11,024 nt of DNA from Candidatus Iainarchaeum sp. (GTDB lineage Archaea > Iainarchaeota > Iainarchaeia > Iainarchaeales > JAAZKV01), in NCBI GenBank assembly GCA_026397035.1, contig JAPLVQ010000080.1:1-11024 (forward strand), read 5' to 3'. How positions within the stretch are numbered: the stretch's first letter is position 1; each line of letters begins with the position of its first letter. A program made the position numbers and the translations under genes. A model generated the notes under the pieces. The model was not told where the DNA came from. It was given only the letters and a program-made list of their open reading frames with translations, and did no database searches. Shown in pieces: positions 1-6,984 of the stretch.

Positions 1-421
1 TTTCATTAAGAAATTTTAGTATATCTGCTTGTCTTCTAATTCTTATTTCCCAAGTAGAAGAAACAGAATCATTCTGAGGGGATTTAGAAAAGCGCTCATA
101 TAATTTGAGTGTTTTAATTCCAAACTCAGTAAGAACAAGTTGGATTTCTTCAATAAATTCTTTATCCTTAAGTGTAATATCAAGGAAAAGCTGTTTTGCT
201 TCACGCGGGTGTTTAGGCAAAGTTCCATCAGCATCATACAACCCAGCAATATAATGCCTGAGCAAGTCTTTATTCCCTCTAATCAGTTTTGGTATGCGCA
301 AGTTTCTTTTAGTTCCGCGATTTACCTCAAATACTGAATTCAAGAATGAATTCACAACAAAAGACAATACAGAAAAGGTGTAATATGGTTTCTTCGATAT
401 TACTGAATTAACCTCATTCAT
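1..421 (-). CDS. LAGLIDADG homing endonuclease, C-terminal half (partial)
   Basis: This reading frame is open on the minus strand from an ATG at 421 to the left edge, about 140 codons. It contains a clear second LAGLIDADG motif, HYIAGLYDADG, encoded near 230-260, followed by a stretch typical of the family's alpha-beta-beta core (LDITLKDKEFIEEIQ...). Immediately before the motif is the usual RIPKLIRG-type loop. The first LAGLIDADG motif is encoded in the preceding gene in another frame, so the two together look like one monomeric two-motif endonuclease split by a frame change. The ATG overlaps the stop of the upstream half in the string ATGAATGA, so coupled translation as a separate subunit is possible. 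The gene runs off the window, so its end is unknown. Confidence 0.75.
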   Translation of the reverse strand, partial: MNEVNSVISKKPYYTFSVLSFVVNSFLNSVFEVNRGTKRNLRIPKLIRGNKDLLRHYIAGLYDADGTLPKHPREAKQLFLDITLKDKEFIEEIQLVLTEFGIKTLKLYERFSKSPQNDSVSSTWEIRIRRQADILKFLNE

Positions 422-878
422 CACAAAAATCAACAACTTTCCGATTGCTATCAAGACAACCATCTCCCTGAAGATAACCAATATAATAAGCCAATTCGGG
501 CGTTAATGTTCGTGGCAAATTAACGCTTTTCTTCTTTGATAGAAATAAATATCCCCCCTCATAGGCAGTCTCAATTAAATCCTTTCCATAAATAACACTT
601 AATTTTTTTAACATTGCAAGAGAACACCGATTCTTTCCAGAAAGATAATTAAAATAGGTGACGAAATGAATGCCAGCCTTTTTTGCAACAAATACTTTTG
701 TTGCCCTCAACCGTAAATGACAATCCTTAAGAACTTTCTCAAAACCTACAACTTTAATACTATCATCGAGTTGTGGCAAATAATTTAGCAAAGGAATACT
801 ATTCATATTAAACTCGCAATTTGGTTGTTTATAATCGCTTGGCAAGTGTTTTGCCGGTGCAATGAACTTGCGTTTCAT
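414..878 (-). CDS. LAGLIDADG homing endonuclease, N-terminal half with HTH-like region (frameshifted)
   Basis: The product is 154 residues. Residues ~45-100 resemble a helix-turn-helix (VAKKAGIHFVTYFNYLSGK...LKKLSVIYG), and the C-terminus carries the first LAGLIDADG motif, LAYYIGYLQGDG. The frame then stops shortly after the motif, before the rest of the endonuclease core. The missing core, including motif two, continues in the +1 frame (1-421). Deleting one T from the T5 run in coding sense (425-429 on the plus strand) would join both frames through VVDFVMNEVNS. Freestanding LAGLIDADG proteins with an HTH are known in Archaea. No host gene or intein splicing motif is visible around it, so it looks freestanding. 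Either a decaying element, a real split gene, or an assembly indel. The start ATG lies about 50 nt downstream of a TATA-like CTTTTATAG. Confidence 0.75.
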   Translation of the reverse strand: MKRKFIAPAKHLPSDYKQPNCEFNMNSIPLLNYLPQLDDSIKVVGFEKVLKDCHLRLRATKVFVAKKAGIHFVTYFNYLSGKNRCSLAMLKKLSVIYGKDLIETAYEGGYLFLSKKKSVNLPRTLTPELAYYIGYLQGDGCLDSNRKVVDFCDE

Positions 879-927
879 ATATTCTAGAAAATATCTGCTA
901 CAGCAAATTTAACCTCATACCAAAAAA

Positions 928-936
928 CTATAAAAG
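928..936 (+). promoter_or_regulatory. TATA box shared by divergent genes
   Basis: TATAAAAG at 929-936 sits 37 nt before the ATG at 966, predicting a start of transcription only a few bases before the codon. Read on the other strand it is CTTTTATAG, about 50 nt upstream of the ATG at 878. It is the only good TATA candidate in the 87-nt divergent gap, so one element may serve both genes. Confidence 0.55.
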
Positions 937-965
937 CACCTCAACTACAATCTTTTTGATAAAAA

Positions 966-1418
966 ATGGCTTTTACTTTGTTTCATGGCGCAATAGGATA
1001 CTTGTTCGCGTGCCTCATAACTAAAGATAAGAATTTAAGGCGGATTGGATTTATCGGAGGAATTATTCCTGACCTTGATGGATTATTTTTATTCACGGAC
1101 TTTTTCTTTAATACTAATTATTATCCCCTATTTCACCGCACTCTTACGCACCCCATACTCTTCGGAATATTTGCAGCTATAATTACTGTGATAATAATGC
1201 ACAAATTATTCAAAACGAATAAAATCAAGACTTTTGTTGTTTTCCTTTCCGGGTTTTTGCTTCACGATGCAATTGACTTACTCTACAACACAACAACAAC
1301 CGGTTGGGCAATACCTTTATTCGCCCCTTTGAGTACAGAAAAATACTCTTTTCCATTCATAGGAACATACACAGGAGTGTTTAATGCACTGTGCATGATT
1401 ATTCTCATAGTTACTTAA
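966..1418 (+). CDS. YdjM-type membrane-bound metal-dependent hydrolase
   Basis: The 150-residue product has the full motif set of the YdjM/DUF457 family (PF04307): His7 in FHG, PDLD at 35-38, HRTLTH at 57-62, and HDAID at 100-104. The His and Asp residues probably form a metal site at the membrane face. Several hydrophobic segments (about 27-48, 63-80, 88-107, 130-150) make it an integral membrane protein. Bacterial members were named for LexA binding and a supposed hydrolase activity; the real substrate is not known, and phospholipid or cell-envelope metabolism is only a guess. The protein is somewhat shorter than typical bacterial members. The ATG lies close behind a TATA box with almost no leader. 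It converges with the small membrane protein at 1484-1774. Confidence 0.85.
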   Translation: MAFTLFHGAIGYLFACLITKDKNLRRIGFIGGIIPDLDGLFLFTDFFFNTNYYPLFHRTLTHPILFGIFAAIITVIIMHKLFKTNKIKTFVVFLSGFLLHDAIDLLYNTTTTGWAIPLFAPLSTEKYSFPFIGTYTGVFNALCMIILIVT

Positions 1419-1420
1419 AG

Positions 1421-1462
1421 AAAAAAAAAGAGAATGAAAAAATAAACCCTCCTATAAAAAAA
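1421..1462 (-). terminator. T-rich tracts downstream of small membrane protein gene
   Basis: On the minus strand the stop codon at 1484 is followed by T7 (1456-1462) and T9 (1421-1429) without a strong hairpin. Archaeal transcription often ends at such U-rich tracts. This is a weak call because the whole region is AT-rich and lies between convergent genes. Confidence 0.35.
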
Positions 1463-1483
1463 GCTATTCAAAGAAACGCTATT

Positions 1484-1774
1484 TCATTTCTCAGCAAGCA
1501 CGCGAGAAAGCTCAATTAATGTTCCGACTAATGACGCAACCATTGCCGCAGCAATAATCCAAAAACCTTCAGAAGGACCGTAAAAACTATTATTAAAAAC
1601 CACTCCAAGAACCGCAAAACCTGATATTAGAAAAATCGCTACACAAACAAAAAGCCCCGCAGAATTTCTTGATTTATTATCCTTCATCAAAAAAAGGTAC
1701 GCAATAATAAGCGCGGCAAACAAGAGCAAAATTACTGAAAAGTCGCCCGACCAGTCGCCAAAAAAGTTAACCAT
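1484..1774 (-). CDS. Small membrane protein with three predicted helices
   Basis: I do not recognise this 96-residue protein. It has three hydrophobic segments: about 14-30 (VILLLFAALIIAYLFL), 41-60 (GLFVCVAIFLISGFAVLG) and 71-88 (GFWIIAAAMVASLVG). It ends in a charged tail (ELSRVLAEK). A longer reading from a GTG at 1813 is possible, but that codon lies upstream of the TATA box TATAAATA (1797-1804, minus strand). The ATG at 1774 lies 26-27 nt downstream of the box centre, the position expected for a leaderless archaeal transcript, so I chose it. It is divergent from the regulator at 1959. Function unknown. Confidence 0.65.
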   Translation of the reverse strand: MVNFFGDWSGDFSVILLLFAALIIAYLFLMKDNKSRNSAGLFVCVAIFLISGFAVLGVVFNNSFYGPSEGFWIIAAAMVASLVGTLIELSRVLAEK

Positions 1775-1796
1775 AAAGAAACCTTGAAAAAAAGAG

Positions 1797-1804
1797 TATT
1801 TATA
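1797..1804 (-). promoter_or_regulatory. TATA box deciding the start of the small membrane protein
   Basis: TATAAATA on the minus strand is an excellent archaeal TATA box. Its centre is 26-27 nt from the ATG at 1774, so the transcript should begin at or next to that codon. The alternative GTG at 1813 would lie outside the transcript. Confidence 0.7.
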
Positions 1805-1958
1805 CTTAATCACTGGCAGAGAAATTGGTGTAAATTACTCGATAAACTATTTCTGATAATATAACCCTATTTTCAAACAAAATTAGTTTAAGAGTTAGTT
1901 TCATGAAGACAACAAAACTATCGAAACCATTATTAATCGCTTCAGACATACTATAAAT

Positions 1959-2675
1959 ATGGATAAACTCTCAATGACGATAGCAGGAGAAATTACGCTC
2001 TCAAGCGACCCGGGCGGAAGCATGAAGAAATGGAGAGAAATCTTTGCCATCCACCAAACCGAACTCGCTAATTTTTTGAAAGTATCCCCTTCAACGATTT
2101 CTGATTATGAAGGAGGAAGAAGGAAAAATCCCGGGATTGGAGTAATCGCAAGATTTGTCCACGCGCTGATTGATATTGATAAGAACCGCGGAGGAAAAGT
2201 TGTAAAACAACTCGAGAAAGACTTCGCGCAGGAAAGAAGCAGCGCGTTTGAGAGCCACGAATTTATTTCAGGAATAAAAGCAATGGATGTTGTTAAAAAA
2301 ATTAATGGAGAAATAGTCTGCTTGAGTCACAAAATAAAAGAAGAAACAGTATTCGGTTATACCATAATTGATTCAATAAAAGTAATACTAGAAGTACCCG
2401 TGCACGAATACATGATGATATACGGAAAAACCCCAAACAGGGTGCTTGTTTTCCGGCACGTTGAAAACGGGAGAAGCCCGCTAATCGCGGTAAAAGTAGG
2501 AAGATTCTCTACTGATATGCGCCCAAGCATGATAATCCTTCATGGAGTATTCACACCAGAAAAACCGGTAGACCCAATCGCAATAAAAATTGCTGAAAGC
2601 GAAAAGATTCCTCTTGTTACAACCGCAATGCCGATAGAAGACCTGACAAAAGCGCTAAGCGAATTTGAGAAATAA
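1959..2675 (+). CDS. Archaeal XRE-family transcriptional regulator (COG1709-like)
   Basis: The 238-residue protein has an XRE-type helix-turn-helix at residues ~22-75: MKKWREIFAIHQTELANFL, then VSPSTISDYEGGRRK, the recognition-helix region. Before it is the conserved lead-in AGEITLSSDPG seen in the archaeal family of predicted regulators that I associate with COG1709. The rest (~90-238) is a conserved C-terminal domain of unknown ligand (e.g. VLVFRHVENGRSPLIAVKVGRFSTDMRPSMIILHG), which may sense a small molecule. The ATG at 1959 keeps the whole lead-in; a TATA-like TATTAAT at 1931-1937 lies about 26 nt upstream. A TATAAATA at 1952-1959 could instead support a start at 1974. The target is unknown, and the gene downstream (flavin reductase-like) has its own promoter. 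Confidence 0.8.
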   Translation: MDKLSMTIAGEITLSSDPGGSMKKWREIFAIHQTELANFLKVSPSTISDYEGGRRKNPGIGVIARFVHALIDIDKNRGGKVVKQLEKDFAQERSSAFESHEFISGIKAMDVVKKINGEIVCLSHKIKEETVFGYTIIDSIKVILEVPVHEYMMIYGKTPNRVLVFRHVENGRSPLIAVKVGRFSTDMRPSMIILHGVFTPEKPVDPIAIKIAESEKIPLVTTAMPIEDLTKALSEFEK

Positions 2676-2677
2676 AC

Positions 2678-2686
2678 TTTTTAAAT
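2678..2686 (+). promoter_or_regulatory. TATA-like box upstream of flavin reductase-like gene
   Basis: TTTTTAAAT begins just past the regulator's stop. It lies about 40 nt before the ATG at 2724, predicting a short leader that would include the Shine-Dalgarno site at 2713-2718. Confidence 0.45.
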
Positions 2687-2712
2687 TATTGACGCGAGAG
2701 CAAATTACAAGC

Positions 2713-2718
2713 AGGTGA
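2713..2718 (+). promoter_or_regulatory. Shine-Dalgarno site that decides the start at 2724
   Basis: AGGTGA, complementary to the 16S rRNA 3' end, lies 5 nt before the ATG at 2724. The in-frame GTG at 2715 lies inside this site, so it is not the start. Confidence 0.7.
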
Positions 2719-2723
2719 ATAAA

Positions 2724-3284
2724 ATGGAAGTAAATAAAGCATTCTGGCTATTTCCCCCAAGGCTTGTGGTACTCGTCTCAACAACTGACAAACTTGGAAA
2801 TTATAATGTTGCACCCCATTCGGAATTTATTAACCTTTATGGAGACAAACATTTACTCATTTCAGTTTCAAAAGACCACGACACTTACGCAAACATTGAA
2901 GAAACACGCGAATTTGTTATAGGGATTCCGCCAATAAGTATAGCAAAAGCAATTTCTATTGCTGGAAAATCTTTTCCTAAAGGTGTTAGCGAATTTGAGA
3001 AAGCTAGTCTCACCCCGCTAAAAGCGGATAAAGTAAAAGCCCCGCTGATAAAAGAATGCATCGCAAATTTTGAATGCGAACTTGAAAAAAGAATTGCCGA
3101 TGTTGGCGAAACGAGCCTATTTCTGGGACGAATAGTAGCAACTCATTATAATGAAAAAGAAGTTACTGACGAAATTAGTACACGAATGAATACTAAAGCG
3201 ATTCTTTCCGTATCAAAAGGAAAAATATTCACTACAATAAACAAAGAAACTGTTGATACAAAAATAAGTCCTTACAAAGTTTAA
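2724..3284 (+). CDS. Flavin reductase-like FMN-binding protein
   Basis: The 186-residue product matches the flavin reductase-like / flavoredoxin family (PF01613), whose members bind FMN in a split-barrel fold. Diagnostic is the N-terminal PPRLVVLVSTTDKLGNYN followed by VAPHSEF (family pattern P-x(2)-V-x-(V/L)-V-S-T...G-x-x-N-x-A-P-x-S), then the strand LLISVSKDHDTYANI and EFVIGIP. A second conserved stretch, CELEKRIADVGETSLFLGRIV, forms the later barrel strand. Length is normal for the family. Likely role: flavin-linked electron transfer or NAD(P)H:flavin oxidoreduction in the cytoplasm; the partner is unknown. It follows the XRE regulator by about 48 nt with its own TATA-like box, so regulation by that neighbour is possible but unproven. 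Confidence 0.85.
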   Translation: MEVNKAFWLFPPRLVVLVSTTDKLGNYNVAPHSEFINLYGDKHLLISVSKDHDTYANIEETREFVIGIPPISIAKAISIAGKSFPKGVSEFEKASLTPLKADKVKAPLIKECIANFECELEKRIADVGETSLFLGRIVATHYNEKEVTDEISTRMNTKAILSVSKGKIFTTINKETVDTKISPYKV

Positions 3285-3352
3285 GAGAAGCAAGTTAAGG
3301 AGAAGTTATTTGAAAACTAGAGAAAAAAGTTATTTTGAGTATTATAAAGAAT

Positions 3353-4063
3353 TCATTTTGAAGCGCCGCTTTTAATGCAGTAAGTCACCCTGAACTTTTC
3401 CGCACCCCCATCAGCCACTCCAATAAGCTTTTTTGAGATCACCGCGTTTGTTTTATAGAGTTTCTCAAGCTTTCTCACAACCCTATTAGCACCCTTTCTT
3501 GAACCAATCCAAAGATCAATCCCGGCTTTACCCTGAAAAGTTTTTACAATCGCAGCCAGAGAATCCTTTGACTGTTCAAGAAAAAACAAGTTCTTTGTTA
3601 CCTCAAGCATCGCGCTAGTCTCGCTCTTTGACGGAGCACGAAGCTGAATAATCGCTTCTCTATAATTTGAAACAAGCTTCATGCAGGAATCACACGAAAC
3701 CTTATTAATGGAAAACTCGGTGGATTTGGTTTGCTCAAGAAGAACCTCATTAACAAAACCCATTACTTTAATCTTTGCCGAAAAATCTATTTTTGTCATA
3801 GGAATTAATTCCACAAAAATCTTCGGCTGGAGCAAATCCGGTCCAAGCTTTATTTTAGCCAAAACCTCTCCGTTGATAAGCTCATTATTGTAAGAACCCC
3901 ACCTACCCTTAATCCTAAGCTTCCCGCACTTAACGCACCGCTCGATATTGAAATCCTTAACTTCAAAAAGAGAATGCTTTTTTAAATAACAATTAGAACA
4001 AAGCCCGCCCACTAAATCTTCCGTAGCTTTCCCGCACTTCGCACAAAACCTTTCAAAACTCAT
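3353..4063 (-). CDS. nmd3: NMD3-family zinc protein (ribosome biogenesis)
   Basis: The 236-residue protein has four CxxC pairs in the arrangement of the NMD3 N-terminal domain: C7/C10, C22/C25, C43/C46 and C124/C127. These should bind two zinc ions. The pattern FCAKCGK...GLCSNCYLKKH...CVKCGKLRIKGRW is typical of archaeal NMD3 (COG1499). In eukaryotes NMD3 is the adaptor for nuclear export of the 60S subunit; in Archaea it is presumed to act in late large-subunit maturation. The region from ~140 on includes the IDLWIGSRKGANRVVRKL segment. The start at 4063 was chosen because the family begins just before the first CxxC; a GTG at 4108 would add 15 unlikely residues. It lies 94 nt downstream of the beta-CASP nuclease on the same strand. 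A T6 tract follows its stop at 3323-3328. Confidence 0.88.
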   Translation of the reverse strand: MSFERFCAKCGKATEDLVGGLCSNCYLKKHSLFEVKDFNIERCVKCGKLRIKGRWGSYNNELINGEVLAKIKLGPDLLQPKIFVELIPMTKIDFSAKIKVMGFVNEVLLEQTKSTEFSINKVSCDSCMKLVSNYREAIIQLRAPSKSETSAMLEVTKNLFFLEQSKDSLAAIVKTFQGKAGIDLWIGSRKGANRVVRKLEKLYKTNAVISKKLIGVADGGAEKFRVTYCIKSGASK

Positions 4064-4157
4064 AACAACAACGCCCGAAAAAAAGTTACTGCCAAAACCA
4101 AAAATCACAAAATTAACTATTAAATCAAAAACCCTAAGTCTTAATCAAAAATTTAAT

Positions 4158-5441
4158 TCAAAACTCAATCTTCTTACCAAGCAATACAGATGTTGACTTA
4201 ATCCCGGTCTCATCCTTAATCTTTTTATTAAAAACTTCCATTACTTTCTTGTCCCCATGAACCATAAAAATTTCTTTAGGACCCCACTTTTTTATCGCGC
4301 GAATCATTTCACTCTGACTAGGGTGCGCAGAAAACTCAAACTTTTCATACCTACAACCAACCTTCTCGGCTAAGCCCGTATCAGGATTAGGAATCTTTCC
4401 ATTATCAAGAAGCATTCTGCCTGGTGTCCCTTCCGCCTGATAACTAGTCAAATGAATCTTACTCCTCGGATCATTAATTACTTTCTTTAAATAATTTATT
4501 ACAGGACCCCCCTTCATCATCCCAGAAGTTGAAACAATAATTCCCGGACTCTTCATCGCTTTAGCTCTCCCTTGACGCCCCTGCACCCACTCAACACTAT
4601 TAAGCGCCTTCTTTAACCCTTTAGGATCCTTTACTAAATCAGGATGCTGAAAATAAACTTCAGAAACAGCCTTACCCATCCCGTCAAAATAAATCGGCGC
4701 ATCAAGATTATATTTTGAGAGAATATCAATAACCTCCTGACTCCTCCCAATCGCAAGAACCGGAACAATCGCCCAACCGCCCCTCTCAACAGTACTCTGA
4801 ACAGACTCGCAAAAAGCTCTTTCCTCAAGCTTTCTATCTTTTTGTTCTCTATCCCCATAAGTAGATTCAATCATTAAATAATCAACCTTACCAACATCCA
4901 TATCCGCCCCTAAATGCAACTGCGTCTCCACAACCTTAAAATCGCCCGTATACAAAAAAGACTCTTCCCTGCAAGAAATCTTTGTTAAAGCAGAACCAAG
5001 AATATGCCCTGCATCAAAAAACTCTAGCGACAAATCATGCCCTAAACGAACCTGCTTCTTATACGGCACTACAAAATTATACCTATGCGTTCTTTCAATC
5101 TCCTGCTTGGAATACTTTGGAGCAAGACCCTCAAACTCCGCAATCTTAATCGAATCCTTCCACAAAATGTCAGCAAGCTGCAAAGTCGCTTCCGTCATGA
5201 AACTAAGACACTCGGAATTCTTATAAAAATAAGGCAAAAGACCTGAATGATCAAGATGCGCATGAGAAATAATCGCTGCTTTCACATGCTCCGTAATCTC
5301 TGAAGGATATTGTACTTCTTCAACATTAAGCTTAACCCCATAATCAAGCAAAAACTTTTCACCAAAATCAACTACAAAAGCACTCCTGCCAACTTCCTGA
5401 CAAGCACCATGCCCAGTAATTGAAAACTTTTCCTTACCCAT
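4158..5441 (-). CDS. Beta-CASP metallo-beta-lactamase ribonuclease (aCPSF2-type)
   Basis: The 427-residue protein is a metallo-beta-lactamase fold nuclease of the CPSF73/RNase J superfamily (COG1236-like). Motifs in order: SHAHLDHSG with His60, His62, Asp64, His65; DAGHILGSA; YTGDFK; ESTYGDR; then the beta-CASP motifs with AIGRSQE, VSTSGMMKGG, FSAHPSQ and VHGDKKV. The metal-binding and catalytic residues all look intact. The N-terminus enters the beta-lactamase fold directly (ITGHGACQEVGRSAF), so it lacks the KH domains of aCPSF1 and fits the aCPSF2 group of archaeal RNA endo/exonucleases. It probably acts in RNA processing or decay in the cytoplasm. The ATG at 5441 was chosen over a TTG at 5453. 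NMD3 lies downstream on the same strand. Confidence 0.9.
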   Translation of the reverse strand: MGKEKFSITGHGACQEVGRSAFVVDFGEKFLLDYGVKLNVEEVQYPSEITEHVKAAIISHAHLDHSGLLPYFYKNSECLSFMTEATLQLADILWKDSIKIAEFEGLAPKYSKQEIERTHRYNFVVPYKKQVRLGHDLSLEFFDAGHILGSALTKISCREESFLYTGDFKVVETQLHLGADMDVGKVDYLMIESTYGDREQKDRKLEERAFCESVQSTVERGGWAIVPVLAIGRSQEVIDILSKYNLDAPIYFDGMGKAVSEVYFQHPDLVKDPKGLKKALNSVEWVQGRQGRAKAMKSPGIIVSTSGMMKGGPVINYLKKVINDPRSKIHLTSYQAEGTPGRMLLDNGKIPNPDTGLAEKVGCRYEKFEFSAHPSQSEMIRAIKKWGPKEIFMVHGDKKVMEVFNKKIKDETGIKSTSVLLGKKIEF

Positions 5442-5700
5442 AGAAAACACCAAAAAACAAAATCATTAACACAAACAAAACCCATTCACGAACAATATTA
5501 TTACTCAAACAAAATTCCCGAAAAAACAAAACCCGATTTTTAAAAAACCCGCGCAAAACAATTAATTATACCCCTATTAACAAATTAAAGTCTGAATTAG
5601 TTTATATGCTTTATCCCACGCAAAAAACACAAGAAAAATAAACTAAAAAAGTGGTTTAAAATAAGGAATAATAAAATTAAAGATAAAAAAGTATTATTGA
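5442..5700. other. AT-rich intergenic region with promoter candidates for the beta-CASP gene
   Basis: No gene is visible here on either strand. On the minus strand there are several TATA-like candidates for the nuclease gene: ATATAAAC near 5600-5608, TATAATTAAT (5561-5570), and AATAATATTG (5493-5502). The second would give a leader of about 97 nt rich in GGGTTTT runs (for example near 5521-5552); the third a leader near 30 nt. I cannot choose between them. Confidence 0.4.
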
Positions 5701-5743
5701 AAAAATCAAAAAAAAAGAAAAAGAAGGGTTGTTTAAACCCTTC
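5701..5743 (-). terminator. Hairpin plus T-tract terminator of the thioredoxin-fold gene
   Basis: Three bases after the minus-strand stop codon lies a perfect 8-bp stem, GAAGGGTT (5736-5743 read in minus sense) with AACCCTTC (5723-5730), and a 5-nt loop. In the minus direction it is followed by a T-rich run (5701-5722: TTTTTCTTTTTTTTTGATTTTT). This has the form of an intrinsic terminator, unusual in being hairpin-based for an archaeal gene. Confidence 0.75.
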
Positions 5744-5745
5744 AA

Positions 5746-6855
5746 TTAACTGCCGCAACTCCCGCTAGCGGTAGCCGCAACAGTGCTCAAAGCCTGTGAG
5801 CAAATGGTAGGAGCGGTATTGAATCCGTCGCAGATAGTCTTCTTTAACCCTTCAGGAGATCTGTCAGCATTGGGCAAATAAACCCCGTTCACAACAATTG
5901 AAGGAGAATACTGCAGCTGTAATGCTCCAGCATCAGCCTTATCGGACGCGTACAAGGCATCCCCCTGCTTTGCAACACAATCCATTACCTTGTTTGAATC
6001 AATCCCTAAAGAATTCATTAACTTCACAGATTCATTCAAATTGCAAGAAACATCCCCTGATGAACCGCAATTAGGATAAATCTGTTCAACAAATTTCTGG
6101 GCATACACCCAATACTTGTTGCCATCCACAACCTGAATACACTCTTGAATCTTATTCTGCTGCAACTCATGATCACCATGAATATTCGCGAAAAACTTTA
6201 CTTTTACGTTAGCGGAAGTTTTCAGTACATCAGCAGCCTTAGCAAAAGCATCCAAAGCAGCAGTCCCCGCAGGACAATACGAGAAAACGTAAAGATCCGC
6301 AACAGGCTTATCCGACTTTACCGCCTGAGTACTTGCAGTATTAGCAGGAGCAGCAGTAGCAGGAGTAATTTTGAACTCTTTATTCATATCAAAAGAATCC
6401 TGAACAAGCAAAATCTTATTATTCATTACTTGAACTACAAGATTTCCTTTTTCAGCAACAGCTCCGTTCTGATAAACATCAACTTCAACGTCAAAAGCGT
6501 TCCCTGGCTTTGAATTAATGTCCGCAACTTTAGCCGAAACCCCCGGATACCTAGCCGAAAGATTCTCGTTAAAATAACCTTCAACTTTTGCGGCAACAAT
6601 CGACTTATCAACTACAGTATTTGAAAACCCCGCACTATTTACCAAACCTGCACTACTCGAAACCCCTGCAGAAAAACCCACAAGAGTCCCTACTAATGAA
6701 GCACCCAAAACAAGCACAAGCACTAAAGCAACAAGATTCCAGCCAAAACCCAAAGGCTTCGCTTTAATTACCTGCTCTTTATGCTCATGATGTGAAGAAT
6801 GCTCACTCTTACTTTCATGATGAGACGAATGCTCATTCTTATTCTCTTTACTCAT
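5746..6855 (-). CDS. Membrane-anchored thioredoxin-fold (DsbA-like) protein with CPAG active site
   Basis: The 369-residue protein has a cytoplasmic tail with two tandem EHSSHHE repeats (8-14 and 18-24; six His in addition to Ser/Glu), one membrane helix (~39-62), an extracytoplasmic domain (~85-160, SIVAAKVEGYF...VVQVMNNKILLVQD), an Ala/Thr-rich linker (~163-180), and a C-terminal thioredoxin fold. The active site is FSYCPAG with Cys194; Gly197 is where the second catalytic Cys would stand. A cis-Pro loop is present as YSPSIVVNG. Further cysteines (QEC, PNC, VSC, MDC, TIC, SCGS) could supply disulfide partners. It resembles archaeal DsbA-like membrane thiol proteins. The start at 6855 is set by GGAGGG 7 nt upstream; a TTG at 6870 overlaps that site. 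It follows the small Cys membrane protein on the same strand and ends at a strong hairpin terminator. Confidence 0.8.
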   Translation of the reverse strand: MSKENKNEHSSHHESKSEHSSHHEHKEQVIKAKPLGFGWNLVALVLVLVLGASLVGTLVGFSAGVSSSAGLVNSAGFSNTVVDKSIVAAKVEGYFNENLSARYPGVSAKVADINSKPGNAFDVEVDVYQNGAVAEKGNLVVQVMNNKILLVQDSFDMNKEFKITPATAAPANTASTQAVKSDKPVADLYVFSYCPAGTAALDAFAKAADVLKTSANVKVKFFANIHGDHELQQNKIQECIQVVDGNKYWVYAQKFVEQIYPNCGSSGDVSCNLNESVKLMNSLGIDSNKVMDCVAKQGDALYASDKADAGALQLQYSPSIVVNGVYLPNADRSPEGLKKTICDGFNTAPTICSQALSTVAATASGSCGS

Positions 6856-6862
6856 AAAACAA

Positions 6863-6868
6863 CCCTCC
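6863..6868 (-). promoter_or_regulatory. Strong Shine-Dalgarno site of the thioredoxin-fold gene
   Basis: GGAGGG on the minus strand lies 7 nt before the ATG at 6855 and fixes that start. It is the best ribosome binding site in the window. Confidence 0.8.
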
Positions 6869-6880
6869 AAAAATAAACTA

Positions 6881-6950
6881 CTATATATGTAAACTAATTT
6901 TATTCAAAACTAATTATACCATATTTTATACAAACTACTTTATACCGCAC
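6881..6950 (-). promoter_or_regulatory. Tandem TATA-like boxes upstream of the thioredoxin-fold gene
   Basis: The minus strand carries GGTATAAAG (~6943-6951), TGTATAAAAT (~6924-6933), GGTATAATTAG (~6910-6920) and CATATATAG (~6882-6890) in a 70-nt stretch. The third best fits a start of transcription near 6888 with a ~33-nt leader that includes the Shine-Dalgarno site. Several start points are possible. Confidence 0.5.
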
Positions 6951-6984
6951 AAATTACTTTATATTTTAATCACCTAACAAAAAA

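Noticed and set aside
1903..1956. A 17-codon ORF (MKTTKLSKPLLIASDIL) just before the XRE regulator, resembling a leader peptide
   Set aside because: It overlaps the promoter region, has no ribosome binding site, and the TATA candidates predict transcription starting inside or after it.
4634..4870. A 78-codon ORF inside the beta-CASP gene, rich in Leu/Phe/Arg
   Set aside because: It is a shifted frame of a strongly recognised gene and has no family signature.
6145..6513. A 122-codon plus-strand ORF opposite the thioredoxin-fold gene
   Set aside because: Antisense shadow; Ser/Arg-rich composition comes from the Ala/Thr-rich coding strand.
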